A program made the translations under genes and the position numbers. The notes beneath the pieces were generated by a model, which was given only the letters and a program-made list of their open reading frames with translations, did not search any database and was not told the DNA's origin. DNA of 6,202 nt from an uncultured Clostridia bacterium (GTDB lineage: Bacteria > Bacillota > Clostridia > TANB77 > CAG-508), in NCBI GenBank assembly GCA_947629965.1, contig CANRFS010000085.1, positions 1 to 6,202 on the forward strand, given 5' to 3'. Positions 1 through 5,840 of the stretch are shown here, piece by piece. Position 1 is the first letter of the stretch. Each line of letters opens with the position of its first letter.

Positions 1-356
1 ATTATTAAAATTCCAAAAGGTGATAATAAGCTTAATATCATAAGTATTGTTGATTGTGATTTTTCTTCTAATGTAAAACTATTTTCTTCTAAATTTTTAC
101 TAATTTTATCCATAAAGCTATCTATACTTGGTATATTAACCTCTTTTTCTATTCTTGGTTCATCTCTTAAAGTAACATATGCTTTTGTTCCATCCGAAGT
201 AAGTTCTATGTTACTTACCTTTCCACTTTGTATTGCAATCATTAATTCTGAATATTTCATTTTATTTTGTGAATTATCCATAATTGATGATATCAATACT
301 ACAAATATTATACCTAAAATTAGCCACATTGCTAATGTCTTTACACTTTTTTTCAT
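1..356 (-). CDS. ftsH: FtsH, ATP-dependent membrane zinc metalloprotease (5' part, cut by window edge)
   Basis: The first 118 codons of a gene running off the left edge. FtsH is a membrane-anchored hexameric AAA+ protease that degrades misfolded membrane proteins and selected cytosolic regulators. Visible here are a short basic N-terminus (MKKSVK), a first membrane segment at about residues 8-26, an extracytoplasmic region at about 31-100 (MKYSELMIAIQSGKVSNIEL is the usual FtsH 'YSEF...I..G.V..V' pattern), and the start of a second membrane segment from about residue 104. The AAA+ and HExxH parts lie outside the window. The ATG at 356 follows an AAGGAGAAT ribosome site with 5 nt spacing. The identification rests on the N-terminal pattern plus position downstream of tilS, where ftsH is found in many Firmicutes. 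hpt, often between the two, is missing here. Confidence 0.88.
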   Translation of the reverse strand, partial: MKKSVKTLAMWLILGIIFVVLISSIMDNSQNKMKYSELMIAIQSGKVSNIELTSDGTKAYVTLRDEPRIEKEVNIPSIDSFMDKISKNLEENSFTLEEKSQSTILMILSLLSPFGILI

Positions 357-483
357 TTTTATTCTCCTTTACAAGGCTTGATTTTATATATGAAATATAA
401 CATATAGATTTATTAATTACAATACTTTTTAAAAAAGTTTTTTCTTGCAAACGCTTGCGTATCAAGGTTTTTCCTACGGAAGA
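357..483 (-). other. tilS-ftsH intergenic spacer
   Basis: A 127-bp spacer without a coding region. Besides the candidate ftsH promoter it holds a GC-richer patch at about 446-466 with repeated CTTG/CAAG elements, and a 7-bp A/T inverted repeat (424-430 with 432-438). Neither forms a convincing rho-independent terminator after tilS, so readthrough from tilS into ftsH is possible. Confidence 0.5.
394..422 (-). promoter_or_regulatory. candidate ftsH promoter
   Basis: On the minus strand, TTGTAA (422-417) and TATATT (399-394) are separated by 17 bp, and the -10 lies 37 bp upstream of the ftsH start codon. The -10 matches consensus at 5 of 6 positions and the -35 at 4 of 6. In such AT-rich DNA a chance match is easy, so this is only a reasonable candidate. 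Confidence 0.4.
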
Positions 484-1470
484 TTAATATATAGCTATAA
501 AAAAAATTTTTCCTTTTTTAACTAAAATTTTTAGATTTTTAATGGGTTTAAGATATTTATTTCCTATGTTATTATTACATAGTTTTATAATATCATCTAT
601 ATTTACCTTTTCTATGCCTGTTATTGATAATAAAAGTTTATTAATAGTATATAGTATAATCCTTCTTTTTATTACTAATTCTAAATTGTTGAATTTTTTT
701 AGGTCTAAAATTATTTGATTTGCGTCTTTGCTAACATATATTTCATTAAATGTTTCTTCTGTTATTTTATTTAAATATTCGTTTTCTTCATTTACTACTT
801 CTGATAATCTATTTATTGTTTTTATAATGTTAGGATTAAACTCTTTTTTTATATACGGAATTACTATATTTCTAATTTTATTCCTTGTATAAATATTTTC
901 ATTATTGGATTTATCTATTCTTGGCTCTAAATTATTTTCTTTGCAATATTCTTCTATTTCTTCTCTTGACGTATCTATTAATGGTCTTATATATTTTTTA
1001 TCTCTTATTGGTTCTATTCCCTTTAATCCTGATGTACCGCTTCCTCTTAAAATATTCATTAATATAGTTTCTGCTTTATCGTTATTATTATGCGCTGTTG
1101 CTATTTTATTTGATTTTGTTTTTTCTAACACTTCTTCAAAAAATTCATACCTTATTTTTCTTCCTGTTTCTTCTGTTCCTCTTTTTAAATTATTAGCAAT
1201 TTTGATTACATCTATTCTTTTTATATAGCATTCTATTCCTAAACTTTTGCAAGATTCTTTTACATATTCTGTTTCTTCATCTGCTTCTTTTCTTATCATG
1301 TGATTTATATGTGCCACACAAATTTCAAAATGAAATTCGTTTTTTATTTCATTTAATATATGTAACAAACAAATTGAATCTGGTCCACCAGATACTCCTA
1401 TTACAATTTTATCTCCATCTTCTATTAAATTATATTTTTTTATTGTATTAATTACTTGTTCTTTTAGCAT
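484..1470 (-). CDS. tilS: tRNA(Ile)-lysidine synthase TilS (short form)
   Basis: TilS attaches lysine to C34 of the CAU-anticodon tRNA-Ile using ATP, changing its identity from Met to Ile so AUA is read correctly. The 328-residue product shows the N-type PP-loop GVSGGPDS (residues 25-32), the VAHINHMIR segment (52-60), TAHNNNDKAETILMNILRGSG (125-145; the family 'TAHHxDDQAET' motif, here with NNN in place of the usual HxD) and YTRNKIRN (194-201). The central helical domain follows and the protein ends shortly after it. It is well below the roughly 430-470 residues of E. coli and Bacillus TilS and near the short form known from Aquifex, so the C-terminal tRNA-binding domain appears to be missing. 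The ATG at 1470 has a TAGGAG site 6 nt upstream. It lies 51 bp after dnaB and is probably cotranscribed with it. Confidence 0.95.
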   Translation of the reverse strand: MLKEQVINTIKKYNLIEDGDKIVIGVSGGPDSICLLHILNEIKNEFHFEICVAHINHMIRKEADEETEYVKESCKSLGIECYIKRIDVIKIANNLKRGTEETGRKIRYEFFEEVLEKTKSNKIATAHNNNDKAETILMNILRGSGTSGLKGIEPIRDKKYIRPLIDTSREEIEEYCKENNLEPRIDKSNNENIYTRNKIRNIVIPYIKKEFNPNIIKTINRLSEVVNEENEYLNKITEETFNEIYVSKDANQIILDLKKFNNLELVIKRRIILYTINKLLLSITGIEKVNIDDIIKLCNNNIGNKYLKPIKNLKILVKKGKIFFIAIY

Positions 1471-1491
1471 GATTTACTCCTATTTTAATTT

Positions 1492-1514
1492 AGGGTTGCT
1501 AAGTATGCAACCCT
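1492..1514 (-). other. 8-bp hairpin between dnaB and tilS
   Basis: AGGGTTGC (1492-1499) and GCAACCCT (1507-1514) form a perfect 8-bp stem with a 7-nt loop, the only GC-rich element in the 51-bp dnaB-tilS gap. On the minus strand it is followed by AAATTAAAATAGG rather than a U run, so it does not look like a classical terminator. It could be a processing or stability element in the rplI-dnaB-tilS transcript. Confidence 0.45.
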
Positions 1515-1521
1515 TAAATAT

Positions 1522-2853
1522 TTATTCTCTATATTTTTCTATATTTCCAAACTTTGTAAAGTTTTCCATCCATACTAACTCTACAGTTCCAGTCGAACCT
1601 GATCTATGTTTTGCTAAAATTACTTCTGCTATATTTTTCTTGTCTGAATCTGGATTATAATAATGATCTCTATATAAAAACATTACTATATCTGCATCTT
1701 GTTCTATTGCTCCAGATTCACGAAGGTCTGCAAGCATTGGTCTATGGTCTGCTCTTTGCTCAACTGCTCTTGATAATTGTGATAATGCAATTACTGGTAC
1801 ATCTAATTCCTTTGCTAAAATTTTTAGTGACCTACTTATCTCAGAAATTTCTTGTTCACGGCTAGCATTTCTTTTTCCTGTTCCTTGTATTAATTGTAAA
1901 TAATCTATTACCACAAGGCCTATATTTTTTTCCATTTTTAATTTTCTACATTTTGCTCTTATTTCTGTAACTGTTATTCCTGGAGTATCGTCAATATAAA
2001 TTGGTGCTTCTGAAAGTGGTCCTAATGCTGTTGCAAGTCTTAACCAATCATCTTCTTCTATTTTCCCTGTTCTGATTTTATTGCTGTCTACCATTGCTTC
2101 ACTACAAAGTATTCTGCTTACTAACTGACTTTTAGACATTTCAAGGTTAAATATAACGACTGGAACATTTGCTTTAAGTGCTGCATTTGTAGCAACGTTT
2201 AATGCGAATGCTGATTTACCCATTGCAGGTCTTGCAGCTATTAATATTAAATCAGAATTATGAAGTCCTGCTGTTTTATAATCTAAATCTGTAAATCCTG
2301 TTGGTATTCCTGTTATTGGCTGTTTTTGATTATATAATTTTTCTATTTCTGCAAAACTTTCAACTAAAATATCTTTTAATGCTGAATATCCTTTTTGATT
2401 TTTACCTTGTGCAATATCAAATATCTTTTTTTCCGCTTGGTCTATAATTGAATCTAGTTCTTCTGTTTCTGCATAACCTAAATCTATTAATTCATTTGAG
2501 GCTTTTATTAACTTTCTTAATATCGACTTTTCTTCTACTATTTTTATGTATCTATCTACATTTGCAGTCGTTGGTACCTTATCTGGAAGTACTGCTAAAT
2601 ATTCTAATCCACCTACTGCATCAAGTTTTCCTAAAGATGTTAATTCAGATTTAACAGTAATAATATCTATTGGTTCTGCTCTATTATATAAATTTAAAAT
2701 TGCTTCATATATTGTTTTATTATCTTGTCTATAAAAATCATCAGATTTTAAAACTTCTATTGCTTCAACTACTGCATCTTTATCTGTAAGCATACTTCCT
2801 AACACAGCTTGTTCTGCATCTATGTCATGTGGTGGCACTTTTCCCAAATCCAT
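1522..2853 (-). CDS. dnaB: replicative DNA helicase DnaB
   Basis: The hexameric 5'-3' helicase of the chromosomal replication fork (called DnaC in Bacillus subtilis). The 443-residue length is normal for the family. The N-terminal primase-interacting helical domain covers about residues 5-105 (start PPHDIDAEQAVLGSML). A linker follows, then a RecA-like C-terminal domain with Walker A ARPAMGKS (207-214), NLEMS carrying the catalytic Glu (236-240), Walker B LVVIDYLQL (313-321), the LSQLSR motif (358-363), the RESGAIEQDAD segment (378-388) and the KHRSGSTG basic element (415-422). No intein or interruption is seen. The ATG at 2853 is only 2 bp after the rplI stop, and its AAAGGAG ribosome site lies inside the last rplI codons, which implies translational coupling. 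Confidence 0.98.
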   Translation of the reverse strand: MDLGKVPPHDIDAEQAVLGSMLTDKDAVVEAIEVLKSDDFYRQDNKTIYEAILNLYNRAEPIDIITVKSELTSLGKLDAVGGLEYLAVLPDKVPTTANVDRYIKIVEEKSILRKLIKASNELIDLGYAETEELDSIIDQAEKKIFDIAQGKNQKGYSALKDILVESFAEIEKLYNQKQPITGIPTGFTDLDYKTAGLHNSDLILIAARPAMGKSAFALNVATNAALKANVPVVIFNLEMSKSQLVSRILCSEAMVDSNKIRTGKIEEDDWLRLATALGPLSEAPIYIDDTPGITVTEIRAKCRKLKMEKNIGLVVIDYLQLIQGTGKRNASREQEISEISRSLKILAKELDVPVIALSQLSRAVEQRADHRPMLADLRESGAIEQDADIVMFLYRDHYYNPDSDKKNIAEVILAKHRSGSTGTVELVWMENFTKFGNIEKYRE

Positions 2854-2855
2854 AT

Positions 2856-3302
2856 TTATTCTCCTTTTATTTCTAAAGTTAATTCAGCCGATACTCCATC
2901 TCCAAATTTTATTTCTACCGAAAATCTTCCTATGTTTTTTATTGTTTCTTTTAATATGATTTTTTTCTTATCTATATCCATTTTATATTGTTTTTTTAAT
3001 TCTTCTGATATTTCTTTTGCTGTAACTCCTCCAAATATTTTTCCATTTGCCCCTGCTTTAACTTTTATTTGGAGAACAATATCTTTAATTTTATCTGCTT
3101 GCTTTTTAAATTCTTCTATTTCTAAATTCTTTTTATGTTTTTGAGAGTCCTTTTTAGCTTGTAATTTTAATAAATTATCTTTGCTTGCTTCTAGAGCTAA
3201 TTTTTTTGGAAATAAAAAATTTCTTGCATAACCATCATTTGCATTTATTATTTCATCTTTTTTTCCTACATTTTTTATGTCCTGTAATAATATAACTTTC
3301 AT
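2856..3302 (-). CDS. rplI: 50S ribosomal protein L9
   Basis: Binds 23S rRNA at the base of the L1 stalk. The 148-residue length is typical. The N-terminal globular domain (1-47) begins MKVILLQDIKNVGKKDEI and has the L9 signature with GYARNFLFPKKLA (24-36). A long charged connecting helix follows (about 41-78), then the C-terminal domain (79-148) with KAGANGKIFGGVTAKEI (82-98), corresponding to the usual 'GKLFGSVT' pattern. The ATG at 3302 has an AAGGAGAG site 5-6 nt upstream. It is the first gene of the rplI-dnaB-tilS block and has its own promoter. It is not preceded by gdpP/yybT, which often sits upstream of rplI in Firmicutes. Confidence 0.97.
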   Translation of the reverse strand: MKVILLQDIKNVGKKDEIINANDGYARNFLFPKKLALEASKDNLLKLQAKKDSQKHKKNLEIEEFKKQADKIKDIVLQIKVKAGANGKIFGGVTAKEISEELKKQYKMDIDKKKIILKETIKNIGRFSVEIKFGDGVSAELTLEIKGE

Positions 3303-3325
3303 TTAATCTCTCCTTTTCTTTTGTG

Positions 3326-3354
3326 ATTTTATCATATTTTATAGTGTTTATCAA
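3326..3354 (-). promoter_or_regulatory. rplI-dnaB-tilS promoter
   Basis: On the minus strand TTGATA (3354-3349; 5 of 6 consensus) and TAAAAT (3331-3326; 5 of 6) are separated by exactly 17 bp, 23 bp upstream of the rplI start codon. Transcription would begin near 3319, leaving a short leader that just contains the ribosome binding site. Spacing and position make this a strong candidate sigma-A promoter. Confidence 0.7.
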
Positions 3355-3426
3355 GTTTTATAAAAACTTTTAAATACTTATTTTAATTCTGATTTTACTC
3401 CACCATATGTGATGTTTTTTCTTTTT

Positions 3427-3455
3427 TTGACATGTTTCTAGTTTTATTTTAAAAT
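3427..3455 (+). promoter_or_regulatory. candidate distal promoter of the IbrA-like operon
   Basis: TTGACA (3427-3432; perfect consensus) is followed after 17 bp by TAAAAT (3450-3455; 5 of 6). A transcript from here would start near 3462 and carry a leader of about 137 nt containing the inverted repeat at 3470-3502 and the palindrome at 3512-3537, the latter ending in a six-T run. T/A richness raises the chance of accidental matches, but the -35 is perfect and the spacing optimal. Confidence 0.4.
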
Positions 3456-3469
3456 TTATTGTGTTTAAT

Positions 3470-3502
3470 GTTATAAAAAGACTTTTTTTGTGTTTTTATA
3501 AC
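3470..3502 (+). repeat. 10-bp inverted repeat upstream of the IbrA-like operon
   Basis: GTTATAAAAA (3470-3479) and TTTTTATAAC (3493-3502) are perfect inverted repeats separated by 13 bp. Only one pair per arm is G-C, so an RNA hairpin would be weak. It could be a protein-binding site or chance symmetry in A/T-rich DNA. Confidence 0.4.
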
Positions 3503-3511
3503 TCCTAGGGT

Positions 3512-3537
3512 AAATATTAATTTATAAATTAATATTT
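3512..3537 (+). promoter_or_regulatory. perfect 26-bp palindrome, candidate operator
   Basis: The arm AAATATTAATTTA (3512-3524) is followed immediately by its exact reverse complement (3525-3537). The palindrome ends 4 bp before the -35 box of the proximal promoter. Its core TAATTTATAAATTA (3518-3531) recurs as TAATTTGTAGATTA (3548-3561) between the -35 and -10, matching 12 of 14 bases, with centres 30 bp apart, close to three helical turns. That is the layout expected of a repressor with two sites. An alternative is a weak A/U hairpin with a T run attenuating a distal transcript. Confidence 0.5.
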
Positions 3538-3541
3538 TTTC

Positions 3542-3570
3542 TTGACGTAATTTGTAGATTAACATATAAT
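3542..3570 (+). promoter_or_regulatory. main promoter of the IbrA-like operon
   Basis: TTGACG (3542-3547; 5 of 6 consensus), a 17-bp spacer and a perfect TATAAT (3565-3570) lie 28 bp before the start codon of the IbrA-like gene. Transcription would start near 3577, leaving a leader of only about 22 nt that begins just at the GAAGGGAAG ribosome site. The spacer contains the second copy of the palindrome core, so a bound regulator would directly block RNA polymerase. Confidence 0.75.
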
Positions 3571-3598
3571 ACATATGAAGGGAAGTTGAATTTTACTT

Positions 3599-4912
3599 AT
3601 GCCTAAAATTTATTTAGAAAAAAATGTATTAGAAGCTGCTTTTGAGCGTCTTGAAATAATTTTTAATGAATTTGATAATGTTTACTTTAGTGTTAGTGCT
3701 GGTAAAGATAGCTCGGTAATGGTTCAACTAGCTAATATTGTTGCTAAACGCTTAAATAAAAAATTTGATGTTTTATATATAGATTTAGAAGGTCAATATA
3801 AATGTACAATTAATCATTTAAATGAGTTAAAACAATTATCTCAAGTTAGAACATTTTATCATATTGCACTTCCTTTGGCTTTAAGAAATGCTGTATCTAT
3901 TTTGCAACCAAAGTGGCTTTGTTGGGAAGAAGAAAGTAGGCATTTATGGATTAGAGATTTACCAGAAGATAGCATAAATATGAGTAACTGTCCTTTTCCT
4001 TGGTTTAAAAAAGGGGAAGAATTTGAAGAATTTATATTACAATTTGCTTCTTGGTATAAAGAACACCATGAAGGTCTTGTAGCTTGTGGAATTGGAATTA
4101 GAACTGATGAAAGTTTAAACCGTTTTAGAACAATTACATTTCAAAAATATAAGGAAACTTACAAAAATTATAAATGGACCACAAGAGTAAAATTTTCTAA
4201 CCAAATACTTGATGTTTACAACTTTTATCCAATTTATGATTTTAGAGTTGAAGATATATGGGGTGCGGTAAGCAAATTAGATTTAAAATATAATAAAATT
4301 TATGATTTAATGTATAAAAATGGTGTTCCTCTGGCAGAGCAGAGAATTTGTCAACCTTATGGGGATGACCAACGAAAAGGACTAGATCAATTTAAAGCGC
4401 TAGAATATGAAACGTGGGCAAAAGTTGTAAACCGAGTTAATGGTGTTAATTTTGGTAATATATATTGTAGAACTTCTGCATTAGGTGATTTAAAAAGTTC
4501 AAAGCCGAATTTTATGACTTGGCAACAATATACTGTTTTCTTATTAGAAAGTATAGGACTTTATAATAGAGATTTGATGCTTAATTATTATAGAAAAGTT
4601 AAAAAATTTATGATATGGCATAGAAAAAAATATGGAGTCGATTTTGATGAAATACCAGAAGAAGCTTCTAGAAAATTGGAAAATCAGAAAAAAGTAATAT
4701 CTTGGCGTAGAATTGCAAGAGCTATTGAAAAAAATGATTTTTATTTAAAAAGACTTTCGTTTGCTCAAACAAGAACTGAAGAAAATGAACTTAAAAAAAT
4801 GGCCCATACATGGGATAATTTACTTAATGCTAATACTGTAACATCTGATCCAGATCTAAATAAATTTATAAAAGAGGAAGTGATCAATAATGATAGTAAG
4901 AATGGACAATAA
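3599..4912 (+). CDS. IbrA-like PP-loop / PAPS reductase-family protein (DUF3440 type)
   Basis: A 437-residue protein of the phosphoadenosine-phosphosulfate reductase/ATP-pyrophosphatase superfamily. Seen in the sequence are the PP-loop SVSAGKDSS (31-39), a second-strand segment LYIDLEGQY (59-67), ACGIGIRTDESLNRFRT (162-178), the FYPIYDFRVEDIW block (209-221) equivalent to the 'P+.dW...dIw' region of PAPS reductases, RICQPYGDDQRKGL (249-262), and a basic C-terminal part (about 330-400). This layout matches IbrA, which with IbrB controls immunoglobulin-binding eib genes in some E. coli. The chemistry of the family is not settled. PP-loop proteins adenylate a substrate; relatives such as DndC act in sulfur transfer. 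No clustered CxxC iron-sulfur motif is visible: the cysteines (69, 108, 131, 163, 251, 290) are dispersed. The start has an AGGGAAG site with about 13 nt spacing, slightly long. It is the first gene of a three-gene overlapping operon. Confidence 0.85.
   Translation: MPKIYLEKNVLEAAFERLEIIFNEFDNVYFSVSAGKDSSVMVQLANIVAKRLNKKFDVLYIDLEGQYKCTINHLNELKQLSQVRTFYHIALPLALRNAVSILQPKWLCWEEESRHLWIRDLPEDSINMSNCPFPWFKKGEEFEEFILQFASWYKEHHEGLVACGIGIRTDESLNRFRTITFQKYKETYKNYKWTTRVKFSNQILDVYNFYPIYDFRVEDIWGAVSKLDLKYNKIYDLMYKNGVPLAEQRICQPYGDDQRKGLDQFKALEYETWAKVVNRVNGVNFGNIYCRTSALGDLKSSKPNFMTWQQYTVFLLESIGLYNRDLMLNYYRKVKKFMIWHRKKYGVDFDEIPEEASRKLENQKKVISWRRIARAIEKNDFYLKRLSFAQTRTEENELKKMAHTWDNLLNANTVTSDPDLNKFIKEEVINNDSKNGQ
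4875..4885 (+). promoter_or_regulatory. extended ribosome binding site for the GNAT-like gene
   Basis: AGGAAGTGATC matches the full anti-Shine-Dalgarno complement AGGAGGTGATC at 10 of 11 bases. It lies inside the last codons of the IbrA-like gene, 9 nt from AGGAAG to the ATG at 4890. It decides that start over the in-frame ATG at 4902, for which the spacing would be 21 nt. Confidence 0.7.
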
Positions 4913-5258
4913 ATCAAAAAATTTTTACAATATAATGGGAAGATTTTTTGGTTCTAGAATAGTTGAAAATAAAACTAAAGATAGAATATATGATGATAAC
5001 AATAAAGTATGGTATATTTATTTAGATAACGATGTTCCTGTTGCATTTGTTTCTGTTGCATCAGAAGTAATAAAAAATGTATATTCTATAAAGGATGAAT
5101 TTTTAATTGAACTATTAACTTATATTAGTAAACAAACAAAAATTAAAGATAGTATAGTTACAGCTACATATGCTGATGTATATAATTATTGTGGTTTTGT
5201 TTGTAATAATAATGAATTTAAAAACTATATTAGGATCAGGAGTGATTTTAATGAATAA
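4890..5258 (+). CDS. small GNAT-like protein between IbrA- and IbrB-like genes
   Basis: A 122-residue protein overlapping the end of the IbrA-like gene by 23 bp, in another frame. It is not confidently recognised, but its order of elements recalls the GNAT acetyltransferase fold. A strand pair NKVWYIYLDNDVPVAFVSVA (38-57) resembles the GNAT central hairpin; a helix FLIELLTYISKQ (71-82) follows; and the end TYADVYNYCGFVCNNNEFKNY (93-113) recalls the terminal 'Y...GF......Y' of many GNATs. The acetyl-CoA pyrophosphate-binding motif (Q/RxxGxG/A) is absent and the protein is shorter than typical GNATs (about 140-180), so it may be inactive or use only the fold. Tight overlap with both neighbours indicates work in the same system. 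No membrane segment or signal peptide is seen. Confidence 0.6.
   Translation: MIVRMDNKSKNFYNIMGRFFGSRIVENKTKDRIYDDNNKVWYIYLDNDVPVAFVSVASEVIKNVYSIKDEFLIELLTYISKQTKIKDSIVTATYADVYNYCGFVCNNNEFKNYIRIRSDFNE
5238..5246 (+). promoter_or_regulatory. ribosome binding site setting the IbrB-like start
   Basis: AGGAGTGAT, close to the AGGAGGTGAT complement of the 16S 3' end, lies inside the last codons of the GNAT-like gene, 8 nt before the ATG at 5251. It selects 5251 over the in-frame ATG at 5170, which would add 27 hydrophobic residues read from the overlapping gene. Confidence 0.7.
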
Positions 5259-5790
5259 AAAAATTACATTTCCTGTTTTAAATGTAAAAATGGTAGATAT
5301 TAATAAAGTAGTTGCAAATGATTACAACCCTAACAAAGTTGCTCCACCAGAAATGAGACTTTTAAAACATTCTATTGAAGAAGATGGATATACTCAACCA
5401 ATTGTTACATATTATGATAAAGAAAATGATATTTATATTATAGTCGATGGTTTTCATAGATACAGATGTGCAAAAGAATACTTTCATTTAAAAGAAATTC
5501 CAATAGTTACAATTGATAAAAATCTAGATGATCGTATTGCAAGTACAATACGTCACAATAGAGCAAGAGGTACTCATCAAATACTAGATATGTCTAAAAT
5601 TGTAATGGAGCTTACTAAGGCTGGTTGGGATGATAGTACAATATCACTTCATCTCGGAATGGAGCTAGATGAAATTATTAAATTAAAACAAGTAAATGGA
5701 TTAAAAGAGGCCTTTTCTAATCATGAATTTAGTAGATCTTGGGAAGAATTCGAAAGTAAAGTTATTAAAGAAAACAAAAATAATGAATAA
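5251..5790 (+). CDS. IbrB-like ParB/sulfiredoxin-fold protein with HTH
   Basis: A 179-residue single-domain protein of the ParB N-terminal/Srx superfamily, corresponding to IbrB. Visible are the first strands and helix (residues 12-50, including VVANDYNPNKVAPPEM and SIEEDGYTQPIV), the hallmark IVDGFHRYRCAKE (64-76), which parallels ParB box GERRxRA and the DGQHR motif of DndB, and IRHNRARGTHQ (100-110), equivalent to the ParB box II ENLQR region. A helical segment (113-147) with a likely helix-turn-helix DDSTISLHLGMELDEIIKLK follows. It lacks the dimerising C-terminal domain of chromosomal ParB and is too short for plasmid partition; no ParA is nearby. It overlaps the GNAT-like stop codon by 8 bp (ATGAATAA) and is the last gene of the operon. 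By analogy to IbrB it may bind DNA and/or nucleotide and act with the PP-loop protein. Confidence 0.83.
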   Translation: MNKKITFPVLNVKMVDINKVVANDYNPNKVAPPEMRLLKHSIEEDGYTQPIVTYYDKENDIYIIVDGFHRYRCAKEYFHLKEIPIVTIDKNLDDRIASTIRHNRARGTHQILDMSKIVMELTKAGWDDSTISLHLGMELDEIIKLKQVNGLKEAFSNHEFSRSWEEFESKVIKENKNNE

Positions 5791-5800
5791 ATATTAATAC

Positions 5801-5840
5801 TTCTGAGCAAATATACAATTTGCTCAGAAATTATTTTTAT
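5801..5840 (+). terminator. rho-independent terminator after the IbrB-like gene
   Basis: TTCTGAGCAAAT (5801-5812) and ATTTGCTCAGAA (5818-5829) form a perfect 12-bp stem with a 5-nt loop, followed by TTATTTTTAT on the plus strand. It begins 10 bp after the stop codon of the IbrB-like gene. The minus-strand side has only a scattered T-rich tail, but it could also serve the convergent gene ending at 5843. Confidence 0.88.

Larger units (their letters stand above)
3303..3598. other. divergent intergenic region between rplI and the IbrA-like operon
   Basis: A 296-bp non-coding, extremely T-rich (plus strand) region between two divergently transcribed units. No coding region is credible. It holds the rplI promoter at the left, two candidate plus-strand promoters (3427-3455 and 3542-3570), a 10-bp inverted repeat (3470-3502), a CCTAGG patch (3504-3509) and a 26-bp palindrome (3512-3537). 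The density of symmetric elements next to the right-hand operon suggests that operon is regulated. Confidence 0.6.

Noticed and set aside
274..465. Minus-strand open frame of 63 codons
   Set aside because: It overlaps the ftsH N-terminus in another frame and has no ribosome site; ftsH has both a clear site and a family pattern.
905..1228. Plus-strand open frame of 107 codons
   Set aside because: It lies antisense within tilS and its hydrophobic composition is the expected shadow of an A-rich coding strand.
2809..3144. Plus-strand open frame of 111 codons
   Set aside because: It is antisense to dnaB and rplI, with no ribosome site or recognisable domain.
3599..4912. Assimilatory PAPS or APS reductase (CysH)
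   Set aside because: There are no sulfate assimilation genes nearby, no C-terminal KxECG(L)H signature, and the size and GIRTDESLNRFR block match the IbrA/DUF3440 group.
5170..5250. N-terminal extension of the IbrB-like protein from an ATG at 5170
   Set aside because: It would be read entirely from inside the GNAT-like gene, has no ribosome site, and adds a hydrophobic stretch unlike the family; AGGAGTGAT at 5238 clearly points to 5251.
5251..5790. Plasmid or chromosome partition ParB
   Set aside because: No ParA, no parS-like cluster and no C-terminal dimerisation domain; pairing with the PP-loop protein fits IbrB better.
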